In this document: positions 53,756 to 61,446 of the stretch, piece by piece | Layout: every line of letters begins with the position of its first letter | How positions within the stretch are numbered: the first letter of the stretch is position 1 | NCBI GenBank assembly: GCA_910587645.1 | Contig: CAJUNA010000005.1 | Span: forward strand, 157,162-221,161 | Reading direction: 5' to 3' | Source of the DNA: an uncultured Oscillospiraceae bacterium | GTDB lineage: Bacteria > Bacillota > Clostridia > Oscillospirales > Oscillospiraceae | DNA: 64,000 nucleotides | Notes under the pieces: generated by a model | What the model saw: the letters and a program-made list of their open reading frames with translations, nothing else | Databases searched by the model: none | What the model was told of the DNA's origin: nothing | Program-made: the position numbers and the translations under genes

Positions 53756-53784
53756 ATCATACTCCCATTTGCCCCCCGTGTCCA
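53756..53784 (-). promoter_or_regulatory. Promoter of the rnf operon
   Basis: On the minus strand TGGACA (53779-53784) and TATGAT (53756-53761) are 17 bases apart, 72 bases before rnfC. Confidence 0.75.
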
Positions 53785-53882
53785 GAAATTTTTTGTTGTT
53801 TCGATGATTTTTTTACTGTATTTACCGTAAAATGGTAGGTTTGCCTAGGAAAGCCGCAACAAAATCCGGAAATTTGGCTGGG

Positions 53883-53911
53883 TTGCATTTTATGGGGATT
53901 TGTGGTATGAT
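53883..53911 (+). promoter_or_regulatory. Promoter of the DUF975 gene
   Basis: TTGCAT (53883-53888) and TATGAT (53906-53911) are 17 bases apart, 52 bases before the chosen start. Confidence 0.75.
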
Positions 53912-53963
53912 ACTGCCAATCCGCCGCAAAAGGCGGGAAATTTTTCGTTGGGAGGGTGGAATT

Positions 53964-54734
53964 ATGATAAATCGTGGGGAAATCAAGGCGGAAGCTAAGG
54001 AAATTATGCGGGGGGCACGGGTGTCGCCAATCCTGATGACGCTGGTGGTTATGGCTATCGTCTATGTGCTTGAGCGGGTGACCGACCTGGTACGGGGCGG
54101 ATCCCTGTTTTATTCTTATGGGATGATATGGCAGTACTATGACATATTGGCCAGCGGGGATATAAGCGCCCTCAACAGGTTTGTTAACGCGCTCCCTGAG
54201 AGCACCGGAAGCACATTCTTTTTCTCTATGCTGGTCTCCCTGGTGGGGCTGGTGCTTAATGGGGGGTACTACATCTATTGCATGGGTATCCGGAGAGGGG
54301 CTGAGATGCCTTTTTCTACCCTGGCCGATGGGCTGGGCGTGGCCGGGAAGCTGATCTGGTGCTGGATCCAGGTCAGCGTGAAAATCTTTTTATGGTCGAT
54401 GCTGCTGTGGATCCCCGGTATCGTGGCGGCGTACCGCTACCGGTTCGCTTATTACAATATCCTGACCGACAGTTCCTTATCCGCCAGCGCCGCCATACGC
54501 CTGAGCTGCCAGCAGACCTATGGTATGAAAATGGAATTGTTTGTGCTGGACCTCAGCTTTATCGGCTGGGCGATGCTGGCCGCGCTGACGGCGGGGATTT
54601 TGAATGTATGGCTGACGCCATATGCCACCCTGTGCGATATCGCGTACTTCGAGGAGGGACAGCGGCGCGTTGGACGGGGCGGTTTTAACGGGAACCAGGC
54701 GCCCCCGGCGGCGGACCCCTGGGGGCAGATGTAA
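53964..54734 (+). CDS. DUF975 family membrane protein
   Basis: A 256-residue protein with about five to six helices. The opening RGEIKAEAKEIMRG and the IPGIVAAYRYRFAYYNILTD segment near 155 define DUF975, a family without known function. GGGAGGGTGGA precedes the ATG at 53964; the frame runs upstream to 53832 but the promoter lies inside that part, so the shorter form is right. Single gene between divergent rnf and convergent M48. Confidence 0.9.
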   Translation: MINRGEIKAEAKEIMRGARVSPILMTLVVMAIVYVLERVTDLVRGGSLFYSYGMIWQYYDILASGDISALNRFVNALPESTGSTFFFSMLVSLVGLVLNGGYYIYCMGIRRGAEMPFSTLADGLGVAGKLIWCWIQVSVKIFLWSMLLWIPGIVAAYRYRFAYYNILTDSSLSASAAIRLSCQQTYGMKMELFVLDLSFIGWAMLAALTAGILNVWLTPYATLCDIAYFEEGQRRVGRGGFNGNQAPPAADPWGQM

Positions 54735-54735
54735 A

Positions 54736-54780
54736 TAATGGAAATCCCGGCGGTAACCCACACCGCCGGGATTTCCATTA
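54736..54780. terminator. Bidirectional terminator with a 19-bp perfect stem
   Basis: Arms at 54736-54754 and 54762-54780 pair perfectly around a seven-base loop. The stem sits between the convergent DUF975 and M48 genes and includes the stop codon of the latter. A/T-rich stem ends (TAATGG/CCATTA) supply short U-tracts both ways. Confidence 0.85.
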
Positions 54781-55299
54781 TTCTTTCAGCAGGTTCCGGC
54801 GCGCGCGCCAGTCGGGAAGGATGGATTCGATACAGGCATAAAATTCCTTGCCGTGGTTCTTGTGGCGGATGTGGGCCAGCTCATGGACAACCACGTAGTC
54901 AATGGCTGCCTCCGGGTAGGCCATCAGACGCCAGGAGTAACAGATGCGGTTTTTCGCACTGCAACTGCCGAAACGCTTTTCCGCGCCGGTGATGGTGATG
55001 CCCGTGGGGTGCAGATTCATTAAATTGCCGTAATAGGCCGTTTTTGCGGGGAGAACCTCCTGGGCCTTGCGGATGAGGCCGGCCCGCTCCGCTGCCGATG
55101 GCTCGGGATGGGCCGCGCGGCGCTGGGCCTGGCGGGCTTGCTGGGCGGCAATCCAGTCCTGGTGGGCGGCGGCAAAGGCGTCGATGCGCTTTTGGGACAG
55201 GCCCATGGGGGCGCGGACCAGTACCCGGCCGTCCCGGGACACCTCCAGGGCCAGCGTGCGGCGGGCGGAGCGGATCAGCTCGTAGGAGGGAGGGGTCAT
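54778..55299 (-). CDS. YgjP/SprT-like metallopeptidase
   Basis: A 173-residue protein of the M48-related YgjP (DUF45) group. The zinc motif is VVHELAHIRHKNHGKEF near 127, giving HExxH plus a third His. ARRTLALEVSRDGRVLVRAP at the start is typical. Biological role unknown; it lacks a membrane anchor. The start overlaps the stop of the GH13 gene by four bases. Confidence 0.9.
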   Translation of the reverse strand: MTPPSYELIRSARRTLALEVSRDGRVLVRAPMGLSQKRIDAFAAAHQDWIAAQQARQAQRRAAHPEPSAAERAGLIRKAQEVLPAKTAYYGNLMNLHPTGITITGAEKRFGSCSAKNRICYSWRLMAYPEAAIDYVVVHELAHIRHKNHGKEFYACIESILPDWRARRNLLKE

Positions 55300-56903
55300 T
55301 GGGGGATCAGGATGACGGCTTCCCAGGGGGAGAGGCGGCCGTCAAAATGGGCCTTGTTCCAATTGGAGCGGAGAACCTGGCCCCGGTGGGATACGGAGGC
55401 GGGCTGGTCGCTGAAGTTCAGGACAACGGTCAGCTTTTCGCCGCCCAACACCCGCTGGTAAGCAAAGACTTGGGTTCCGGCCTCCAGGGGGACGAATTGG
55501 CCCCGGCGGAGGACTTCGCTGTCCCGGCGGAGACGGCCCAGGTCCTTGTACCACCACCAGATGGAATCCTTATCCTTTTCCTGGCGGGATAAGTTGATTT
55601 GCTCGCTGTTTCTGTTGATGCCCAGCCAGGGGCGGGCGTCCGTGAAGCCCGCGCCAGGGCCTTCGTCCCACTGGAAGGGCGTACGGGCGTTGTCGCGGCT
55701 GGTGCGGCGGATCAGCTTCCAGCGGAGGCGCTGGGGGACGTGGAAGCGGCGGAGGACTTTTTCCACGTTTTTGCTTTCTACGTCGTTGAGCTGGCGCATC
55801 CGGTCGAAATCAAAGTTGACCATGCCGATTTCCTGTCCCTGGTAGATGAAGGGCGTGCCCCGCAGGGTCAGGAGGAGGGTGGCGAGAAGCTTGCCGCTCT
55901 CCTTCCAGTAGGCCTCGCTGCCAAAACGGGGGATGGAACGGGGCTGGTCATGGTTTTCCAGGTAGATTGTGTTCCAGTCAAGGGACGTCTGCCATTTGAC
56001 CAGGCAGTCGAAAAAGACCTTGGGGCGGAATTTGCGCTTGAACCATTTGATAAAATATTGGTCGCACTCCATGTGCTCGAAGGAAAAGACCATGTTCAGC
56101 TCCCGGCGGGCCGGGGCGCAGAGGTCCTGGGCCTGGGAGGGGGTGACGAAAACGGTTTCGCCAACCGTTATGGCGTTGTACTCATCCAGGACTTCCCGGA
56201 GCTGGCGGAGGATTTCGTGGGTGCCCTCCAGGGATAAGTAGTGCTCGCTGCCGGTGAGGGCGAGACGCTTTTTGCCGTCCTCCAGGGTGTCCTTGTATAG
56301 AATATTGATGACATCGCAGCGGAACCCGGCCACCCCCTTGCGCAGCCAGAAGCGGAGGATGTCCTTGACCTCCTCCAGTACCGCCGGGTTGTGGTAGTTC
56401 AAATCTGCCTGGGTCCTGGCGAACAGGTGCAGGTAATATTCGCAACGCTGGGGGTCAAATTCCCAGCAGTCCTCTCCGAAAAAGCCCGTCCAATTGTTGG
56501 GCAGGCTCCCGTCCGCCTTGCCGTGCTGCCAGTAGTAGTAGTCCGCGTAGGGGCTGGTTTTATCCCGGCTTTTCTGAAACCAGTAGTGCTCTGTGGAGGT
56601 GTGGTTAATGACCAAATCCATGATGACGCGGATGCCGCGGCGCTTTGCCTCCGCGATGAGGCGCTCCATGTCCGCCATGGTGCCGTATTCCGGGTTAATC
56701 TCACGGTAATCGCTGATGTCGTAGCCGTTGTCCGCGTTGGGGGATTTATAGACCGGGCTGAGCCAGAGGGCGTTGACGCCTAGCTGCTGGAGATGGTCCA
56801 GGCGGCTGATGATGCCGGGGATGTCCCCAATGCCGTCGCCGTTGGAGTCCTGGAAGCTGCGGGGATATATCTGGTAGATAATCGCGTCCTTCCACCACTC
56901 CAT
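55296..56903 (-). CDS. Alpha-glucosidase/oligo-1,6-glucosidase (GH13)
   Basis: A 535-residue cytosolic GH13 enzyme, subfamily 31-like. YQIYPRSFQDSNGDGIGD near 10, the nucleophile Asp in GFRCDVINILY near 197, the acid/base Glu in ITVGETVF near 245 and the transition-state Asp in LENHDQPRS near 317 are all present. Members cleave isomaltose, trehalose-6-phosphate, sucrose or maltose; specificity is not clear from motifs. No signal peptide. It overlaps the GH1 stop by one base (TAATG) and the YgjP start by four. Confidence 0.93.
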   Translation of the reverse strand: MEWWKDAIIYQIYPRSFQDSNGDGIGDIPGIISRLDHLQQLGVNALWLSPVYKSPNADNGYDISDYREINPEYGTMADMERLIAEAKRRGIRVIMDLVINHTSTEHYWFQKSRDKTSPYADYYYWQHGKADGSLPNNWTGFFGEDCWEFDPQRCEYYLHLFARTQADLNYHNPAVLEEVKDILRFWLRKGVAGFRCDVINILYKDTLEDGKKRLALTGSEHYLSLEGTHEILRQLREVLDEYNAITVGETVFVTPSQAQDLCAPARRELNMVFSFEHMECDQYFIKWFKRKFRPKVFFDCLVKWQTSLDWNTIYLENHDQPRSIPRFGSEAYWKESGKLLATLLLTLRGTPFIYQGQEIGMVNFDFDRMRQLNDVESKNVEKVLRRFHVPQRLRWKLIRRTSRDNARTPFQWDEGPGAGFTDARPWLGINRNSEQINLSRQEKDKDSIWWWYKDLGRLRRDSEVLRRGQFVPLEAGTQVFAYQRVLGGEKLTVVLNFSDQPASVSHRGQVLRSNWNKAHFDGRLSPWEAVILIPQ

Positions 56904-58201
56904 TAGGCCCTGCCCTCCCCGTTTTTATCGTAGGGGACGGCGCAGTATTCCCCGTACAGGGCTTCGCTGACACCGCCTTCCGCGATGAGGCGGCGGTAAA
57001 ATTCGCCGCTGCGCTTGACCGTGCGTGCCCCGGTTTCGTGGTTGACGTGAACCAGGCCGAAACGGGCGGATACGCCCTCCGTCCATTCCCAGTTGTCGCA
57101 GAAGCACCAGTGGTAGTACCGCTCAATGGGCAGCGGGCTGGCGCAGAGGGCTTGCAGGTGCTCCGCGATATAGCGGGCGCGGAAATAGTCGGAGTTGTCG
57201 CAGGCGCCGTTTTCCGTAATGTAGATGGGGCGGGGGAGCAGTTTGTAAAGCTTTTGGCAGGCCTGGGTGATGCCCTCGGGGTAGATTTCCCAGCCCAGGT
57301 CATTGACCGGGCAGTTGGACGCTACGCCATCGGCGGGGCCGCTGACCGTGGAGCGGGTGTAGTAGTTTACCCCGTGGAAGTCGCAGAAGCGGCCCGGGAC
57401 GATGCTGGGGTGTTTGCCAATGGGGAAAACCGCTTTGCCGGTACACATGGCGCGGGCCAGGCTGCCCTGAAACAACTCCTCCACCCGCTCAGCCCAGAAA
57501 CGGTGGAGGGGGTTTTTGGGATCCTTGGGGGCGAAAACCCGGAGGTGGTTGGCTACCCCTACCCGGGTGTTGCGGTAGCCCATTTGCAGGCGGGTCTTGC
57601 GGATCAGGCCATAGGCCTCGATGTGGGCCGCGGCCATGTTGGTCATGACCCGGGCCATGTCCAGGAAGCTCTTGCGGCCGGGAGGCCACGCGCCCTCCAT
57701 ATAGCCGTTGAAGGCGTAGACATTTGGTTCGTTGATGGTGATGTATTCGCTGACCAAATCGCCAAGGCTTTCCACCATCTTGCGGACATAACGGAGGAAA
57801 TAGGTGATGTTGTCATGCTGGGCAAAGCCGCCCCGCTCCTCCAGCCAAAGGGGGTTGCTGAAGTGGTGGAGGGTCAGAAGGACGGGGATGCCCGCGTCCT
57901 GGATGGCTTGGATTTCCTGGCGGTAGCGGGCGATGGCTTTTTCATCAAAAACGCCGTCCTGGGGCTCTACACGGCTCCATTCGATGCCCATGCGGTAGCA
58001 TTGCAGGCCCATTTCTTGCATAAGCGCCAGGTCTTCTTCCCATTTTTCACAGTGGTCTACGGCGGTGGAGGGGTCGGAACCGTCCTTGATATAGCCGTGG
58101 CGGTACCAGTTGTACCAATTGTTGCTGGCGGCGCCGCCCTCGATCTGGGTGGCGGCGGTGGCCGCGCCCAGCAGCATGCCTTCTTTTAGTTGAAAATTCA
58201 T
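56903..58201 (-). CDS. Beta-glucosidase-like glycoside hydrolase family 1
   Basis: A 432-residue cytosolic GH1 enzyme. The acid/base Glu lies in TINEPNVYAFNGY near 163 and the nucleophile Glu in ITENGACDN near 333; FLLGAATAATQIEGG-like start and RMGIEWSRVEP near 78 also fit. The substrate may be an aryl-, cello- or phospho-glycoside; the lack of a PTS gene nearby argues weakly against phospho. The ATG at 58201 has AAGGAGA five bases upstream, so longer forms are rejected. First gene of the GH1-GH13-YgjP operon, with a consensus promoter at 58278-58306. Confidence 0.93.
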   Translation of the reverse strand: MNFQLKEGMLLGAATAATQIEGGAASNNWYNWYRHGYIKDGSDPSTAVDHCEKWEEDLALMQEMGLQCYRMGIEWSRVEPQDGVFDEKAIARYRQEIQAIQDAGIPVLLTLHHFSNPLWLEERGGFAQHDNITYFLRYVRKMVESLGDLVSEYITINEPNVYAFNGYMEGAWPPGRKSFLDMARVMTNMAAAHIEAYGLIRKTRLQMGYRNTRVGVANHLRVFAPKDPKNPLHRFWAERVEELFQGSLARAMCTGKAVFPIGKHPSIVPGRFCDFHGVNYYTRSTVSGPADGVASNCPVNDLGWEIYPEGITQACQKLYKLLPRPIYITENGACDNSDYFRARYIAEHLQALCASPLPIERYYHWCFCDNWEWTEGVSARFGLVHVNHETGARTVKRSGEFYRRLIAEGGVSEALYGEYCAVPYDKNGEGRA

Positions 58202-58517
58202 TGCTTCTCCTTTTTGGCGGAGGGTTACCGCCGCCGGTCCGAATTTTTGGTGATTCTCCCCCATATTATTACTTCCTATTATACGCTGAACACGGCCGTT
58301 TTTCAACCGGCGGATGGAAATTTTTTCTGTTGCCCGGTAGGGAGGGGCAGGAGGCTTCCCCGGAAAACTGTATGTATTTTGTTGCCGTTGGATACAGTTT
58401 TGTTATCAGATTGTAAGCTGGATGATACGACTTCGATGTTTTTCTATGCTATGATGGCATCCGGGAACCCCTGATATGGAAAAACGCCTTTCAGAAAAAT
58501 ATAAGGAGGTATTGGAA
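58202..58517. other. Intergenic region between GH1 and the anchored protein gene
   Basis: A 316-base gap. It holds the GH1 promoter on the minus strand; for the + strand gene a TATGAT (58450-58455) and AGGAGG (58504-58509) are seen but no matching -35. A short in-frame extension of the anchored protein reaches 58476 without a ribosome binding site. Confidence 0.6.
58278..58306 (-). promoter_or_regulatory. Promoter of the GH1 operon
   Basis: On the minus strand TTGAAA (58301-58306) and a perfect TATAAT (58278-58283) are 17 bases apart, 77 bases before the GH1 start. No obvious operator palindrome is seen. Confidence 0.85.
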
Positions 58518-59519
58518 ATGCTGGAAAAATTGAAAAGCCTGAGTATGCAGGCAAAAATAGGGATTGCCAGCGGCGCCGTGCTGTTGGCCGCCGCCGGCGT
58601 GGGGCTGGGCATTACGCAGCCCTGGAACCAGCAGGAAACCCAGCAGCCCGACCCGCCGCCCGTTCAGGAACAGCTCCCCCCGGAGAAAGGCCAAAAGCCC
58701 GATGAAACCCTCAGCGTCCGGGCCGGGAACGAGATTGTTCCTTGCACCCTCTATGAGGGGACGGGGTGGAGCATCTATCTGCCCGAGGGCTGGGCCGCGC
58801 AGAAGCAGGGGGAAAATGACGCCCTCCTCTCCGCGCCTGACGGGGCAAGGCTGTCCGTACAGTTCCAGCCGGGAAGCGGTTTTTCAGGCGGGCTGGTCAA
58901 CCTCTCCGCCAGCGGGCGGGAGCGGACGCTCCTGTTCTTCCAGGGCACCGGGGAAGGATCCCCCGCCGTGGCGGGGACCGGCGCGGACGGACAGTGGGAC
59001 TACTATGGAAAATTGTTTACCGCTTTGGCCAGAACCCTGACCGTTGGGGAGGAGAAACCCTTTGGCGAGGTATTTATCGTTCCGCAGGTCCCGGACTGGC
59101 AGAAGGCCGAGGGGAAAACCGTACTGTTTTTAGATAAGGACGGCTATGTGGTGGACGAGCAGATGCAGGCGGCTGTGGAGGAATATATGCAGTCCTGGCC
59201 GGTGGAGGACCGGAAAAATTATACCGGGCAGTACCGGATCAATGACATCCAATGGGCAGGCAGCTACACCGGCTTGACGGAGGATGGGTACATAGATGTG
59301 TTCCTCGCCGATGTGCAGTACCGCCTGGCAGAGGGCGGGGAAGAGAATTTGACCGCTCAGGACGGAGGCATCCGGGTCGCTAACGGATGGGCCTCCGGCA
59401 TGGAGGGCGTGTACCTGGCGGTCTCCCATGATGGTGGGACTGTGGAAAAAACCCAGGGGATTACGGCTGCCGCAGAAACCCAGGATTGGGTTGCATTCGC
59501 CAGTTTGCTGGCGGGATGA
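58518..59519 (+). CDS. Membrane-anchored protein of unknown function
   Basis: A 333-residue protein with one N-terminal helix (about 12-31), a P/Q/E-rich linker (about 33-65) and an outside region that begins as a strand-rich domain (GWSIYLPEGWAAQK near 80). A later part (about 190-270) is helical with DRKNYTGQYRIND. No family recognised. The ATG at 58518 lies eight bases after AGGAGG and is preferred to 58476. Own terminator. Confidence 0.8.
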   Translation: MLEKLKSLSMQAKIGIASGAVLLAAAGVGLGITQPWNQQETQQPDPPPVQEQLPPEKGQKPDETLSVRAGNEIVPCTLYEGTGWSIYLPEGWAAQKQGENDALLSAPDGARLSVQFQPGSGFSGGLVNLSASGRERTLLFFQGTGEGSPAVAGTGADGQWDYYGKLFTALARTLTVGEEKPFGEVFIVPQVPDWQKAEGKTVLFLDKDGYVVDEQMQAAVEEYMQSWPVEDRKNYTGQYRINDIQWAGSYTGLTEDGYIDVFLADVQYRLAEGGEENLTAQDGGIRVANGWASGMEGVYLAVSHDGGTVEKTQGITAAAETQDWVAFASLLAG

Positions 59520-59525
59520 GGCATG

Positions 59526-59561
59526 AAAATACCGGGCGCTGACCGCGCCCGGTATTTTTTT
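59526..59561 (+). terminator. Terminator after the anchored protein gene
   Basis: A 14-bp perfect stem (59526-59539 with 59545-59558) ends in a run of seven T (59555-59561), six bases after the stop codon. Confidence 0.95.
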
Positions 59562-59582
59562 GCATCTTTTTTACGGAAAGTT

Positions 59583-60398
59583 TTATAAAATGGCTTCGAT
59601 GACCGGCGTGAGCTGCTGGGATTGGTGGTCCTCAATGCGGCCCTCGTCTGTGAGCTGGGCCAGGGTGGGGTCGATGGGCATGCGGGCCAGAAGGGGAAGG
59701 CCGTGGGCGGCGGCGGCGGCTTCCGTCTTGCCCTGGCCAAAGAGGGGGATCTCCCTGCCGCAGCCGGGGCACATGAGATAGCTCATGTTCTCCACTACGC
59801 CCAGGATGGGAACCGACATCATTTCTGCCATCTTTACCGCTTTCTCTACCACCATGCCCACAAGCTCCTGGGGCGAAGCTACGATGATGATGCCGTCCAG
59901 GGGGATGGATTGGAATACGCTGAGGGCTACGTCCCCAGTGCCGGGCGGCATGTCTACAAACAGATAGTCTACATCCCAAATGACATCTGTCCAGAATTGG
60001 GTTACCACGCCGCCTATAACCGGGCCGCGCCAGATGACCGGGTCCGTTTCATCGTCTAACAGCAGGTTGACGCTGATGAGCTGGATGCCGGTCTTGGTCT
60101 CCACCGGGAGCATGCCCCGCTCATCGGCCATGGCCCGCTGATGGACGCCGAAAGCCTTGGGGATCGAGGGGCCGGTGACATCGGCGTCCAAGACGCCTAC
60201 CTGGCGGCCCGCGCGGCGGGCCAGGACCGCTAGCTGGCTGGTGACCATGGATTTGCCTACGCCGCCTTTGCCGGAGACGATGCCGTAGACCTTGCCCACC
60301 CGGGCGGCGGGGTTGTGGTCCTTGAGGAAGGATTGGGGCTGTGTGCGCTCACCGCAGCTTTCGCCGCAGGTGCTGCAATCATGGGTGCATTCTGACAT
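59583..60398 (-). CDS. Mrp/NBP35 family iron-sulfur carrier ATPase
   Basis: A 271-residue P-loop ATPase for iron-sulfur cluster transfer. Its N-terminus is cysteine-rich (CTHDCSTCGESCG), the deviant Walker A is SGKGGVGKSM near 42, VDMPPGTGD near 152 is the switch, and CPGCGRE near 220 is the bridging cluster CPxC motif. A cluster-assembly role for abundant iron-sulfur enzymes such as Rnf is likely. Confidence 0.95.
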   Translation of the reverse strand: MSECTHDCSTCGESCGERTQPQSFLKDHNPAARVGKVYGIVSGKGGVGKSMVTSQLAVLARRAGRQVGVLDADVTGPSIPKAFGVHQRAMADERGMLPVETKTGIQLISVNLLLDDETDPVIWRGPVIGGVVTQFWTDVIWDVDYLFVDMPPGTGDVALSVFQSIPLDGIIIVASPQELVGMVVEKAVKMAEMMSVPILGVVENMSYLMCPGCGREIPLFGQGKTEAAAAAHGLPLLARMPIDPTLAQLTDEGRIEDHQSQQLTPVIEAIL

Positions 60399-60531
60399 GT
60401 TTTTCTCCTTTCGCGGCGGGGTGCGCCGCTGTTGTTATTTCAAGGGCTATTTCAGGGGCTCTCCCAGCAAAGCTGCCATTTGACTGGCAGCAGGTATGGT
60501 ATCAAGCATGATGGCCTCCGCTTTCAAAAAA

Positions 60532-61347
60532 TTATTTTTTCAGGTTCGCAATATATTCTTTCCACTTTTTCATGGCTTCGGGGTAATGGATGGATTTCAT
60601 CGTGGGGAAGGAACGCAGAAGGCGGCGTTCAAATATGTCTTGGCGCTCATAAAGGGCGTGGAGCTTTTGCTGGGCTTCCGCCTTAGCCGCTTCCAGGCGG
60701 GCGGGCAGGCCGGTGCTGTATTCGGTGAATGGCTCCAGCCTGGTTTGCACCGTCTGGACGGTTTCTGCGCGCAGCGCCGCCAGCTTTTCAGACAGCTCGT
60801 CATGGATAGCGTGGAGCTTGGCCAGGCGGCCGCCAATGCGGATGGCGCTGCGGATCGAGAGGAAAATATCCGCCCCATATAAAAGGAGGAGGGCGATGGA
60901 GAAGGGGACGCCGATGCCTTGGGCGAAAAGGCTTTCCGCCCAGGCGGAGATGGGGGGATTGGCAATGTGGCAGAGGAAGACACAGGCCAGGCCGAAAAGG
61001 GTGGAGTTTAAAAGGCAGACCCGGCCGTTGATTTGCAGCTTGAATTGGGAGTAGTCCCACCAGCGCATGTGGAAAAGCTTTTCCATCGTGTAGCTGGTGA
61101 GATATTCCAGCATAGTGGTGAGGATGCCGCCTAAGAGGAAGGTCAGGATGGGGCTGTGGCAGCCGCCGTCCAGGCAGAATAGCACGATTAGGGCGCCATG
61201 GCCGTAGATGGGGCAGAGGGGGCCGTTTAAAAAGCCCCTCTTTTCGCAGAGCCGGCGCTGGCAGGCGGAGCAGTAGAGCATTTCACCGCACCAGCCGATA
61301 AAGCTGTACACCATTAACAGAAAGAAAGTAAACAGATGCTTCTCCAT
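60532..61347 (-). CDS. Putative ABC-transporter permease of CmpB type
   Basis: A 271-residue membrane protein. YSFIGWCGEMLYCS near 14 and RGFLNGPLCPIYGHGALIVL near 35 mark the CmpB family; five helices lie in the first 170 residues, and the C-terminal 90 residues form charged helices likely in the cytosol. Function unknown; no ATPase subunit is near. GAAACGGGAGG precedes the ATG. Confidence 0.85.
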   Translation of the reverse strand: MEKHLFTFFLLMVYSFIGWCGEMLYCSACQRRLCEKRGFLNGPLCPIYGHGALIVLFCLDGGCHSPILTFLLGGILTTMLEYLTSYTMEKLFHMRWWDYSQFKLQINGRVCLLNSTLFGLACVFLCHIANPPISAWAESLFAQGIGVPFSIALLLLYGADIFLSIRSAIRIGGRLAKLHAIHDELSEKLAALRAETVQTVQTRLEPFTEYSTGLPARLEAAKAEAQQKLHALYERQDIFERRLLRSFPTMKSIHYPEAMKKWKEYIANLKK

Positions 61348-61446
61348 GGCGGCCTCCCGTTTCGCGCCCTGGGGGGCGCGGGAAATGTTTTTTAATGGAA
61401 CCGGGGCAGGGCTTGCGCCGCCCCCGGGGGAAAGGGACGGCGGGCG

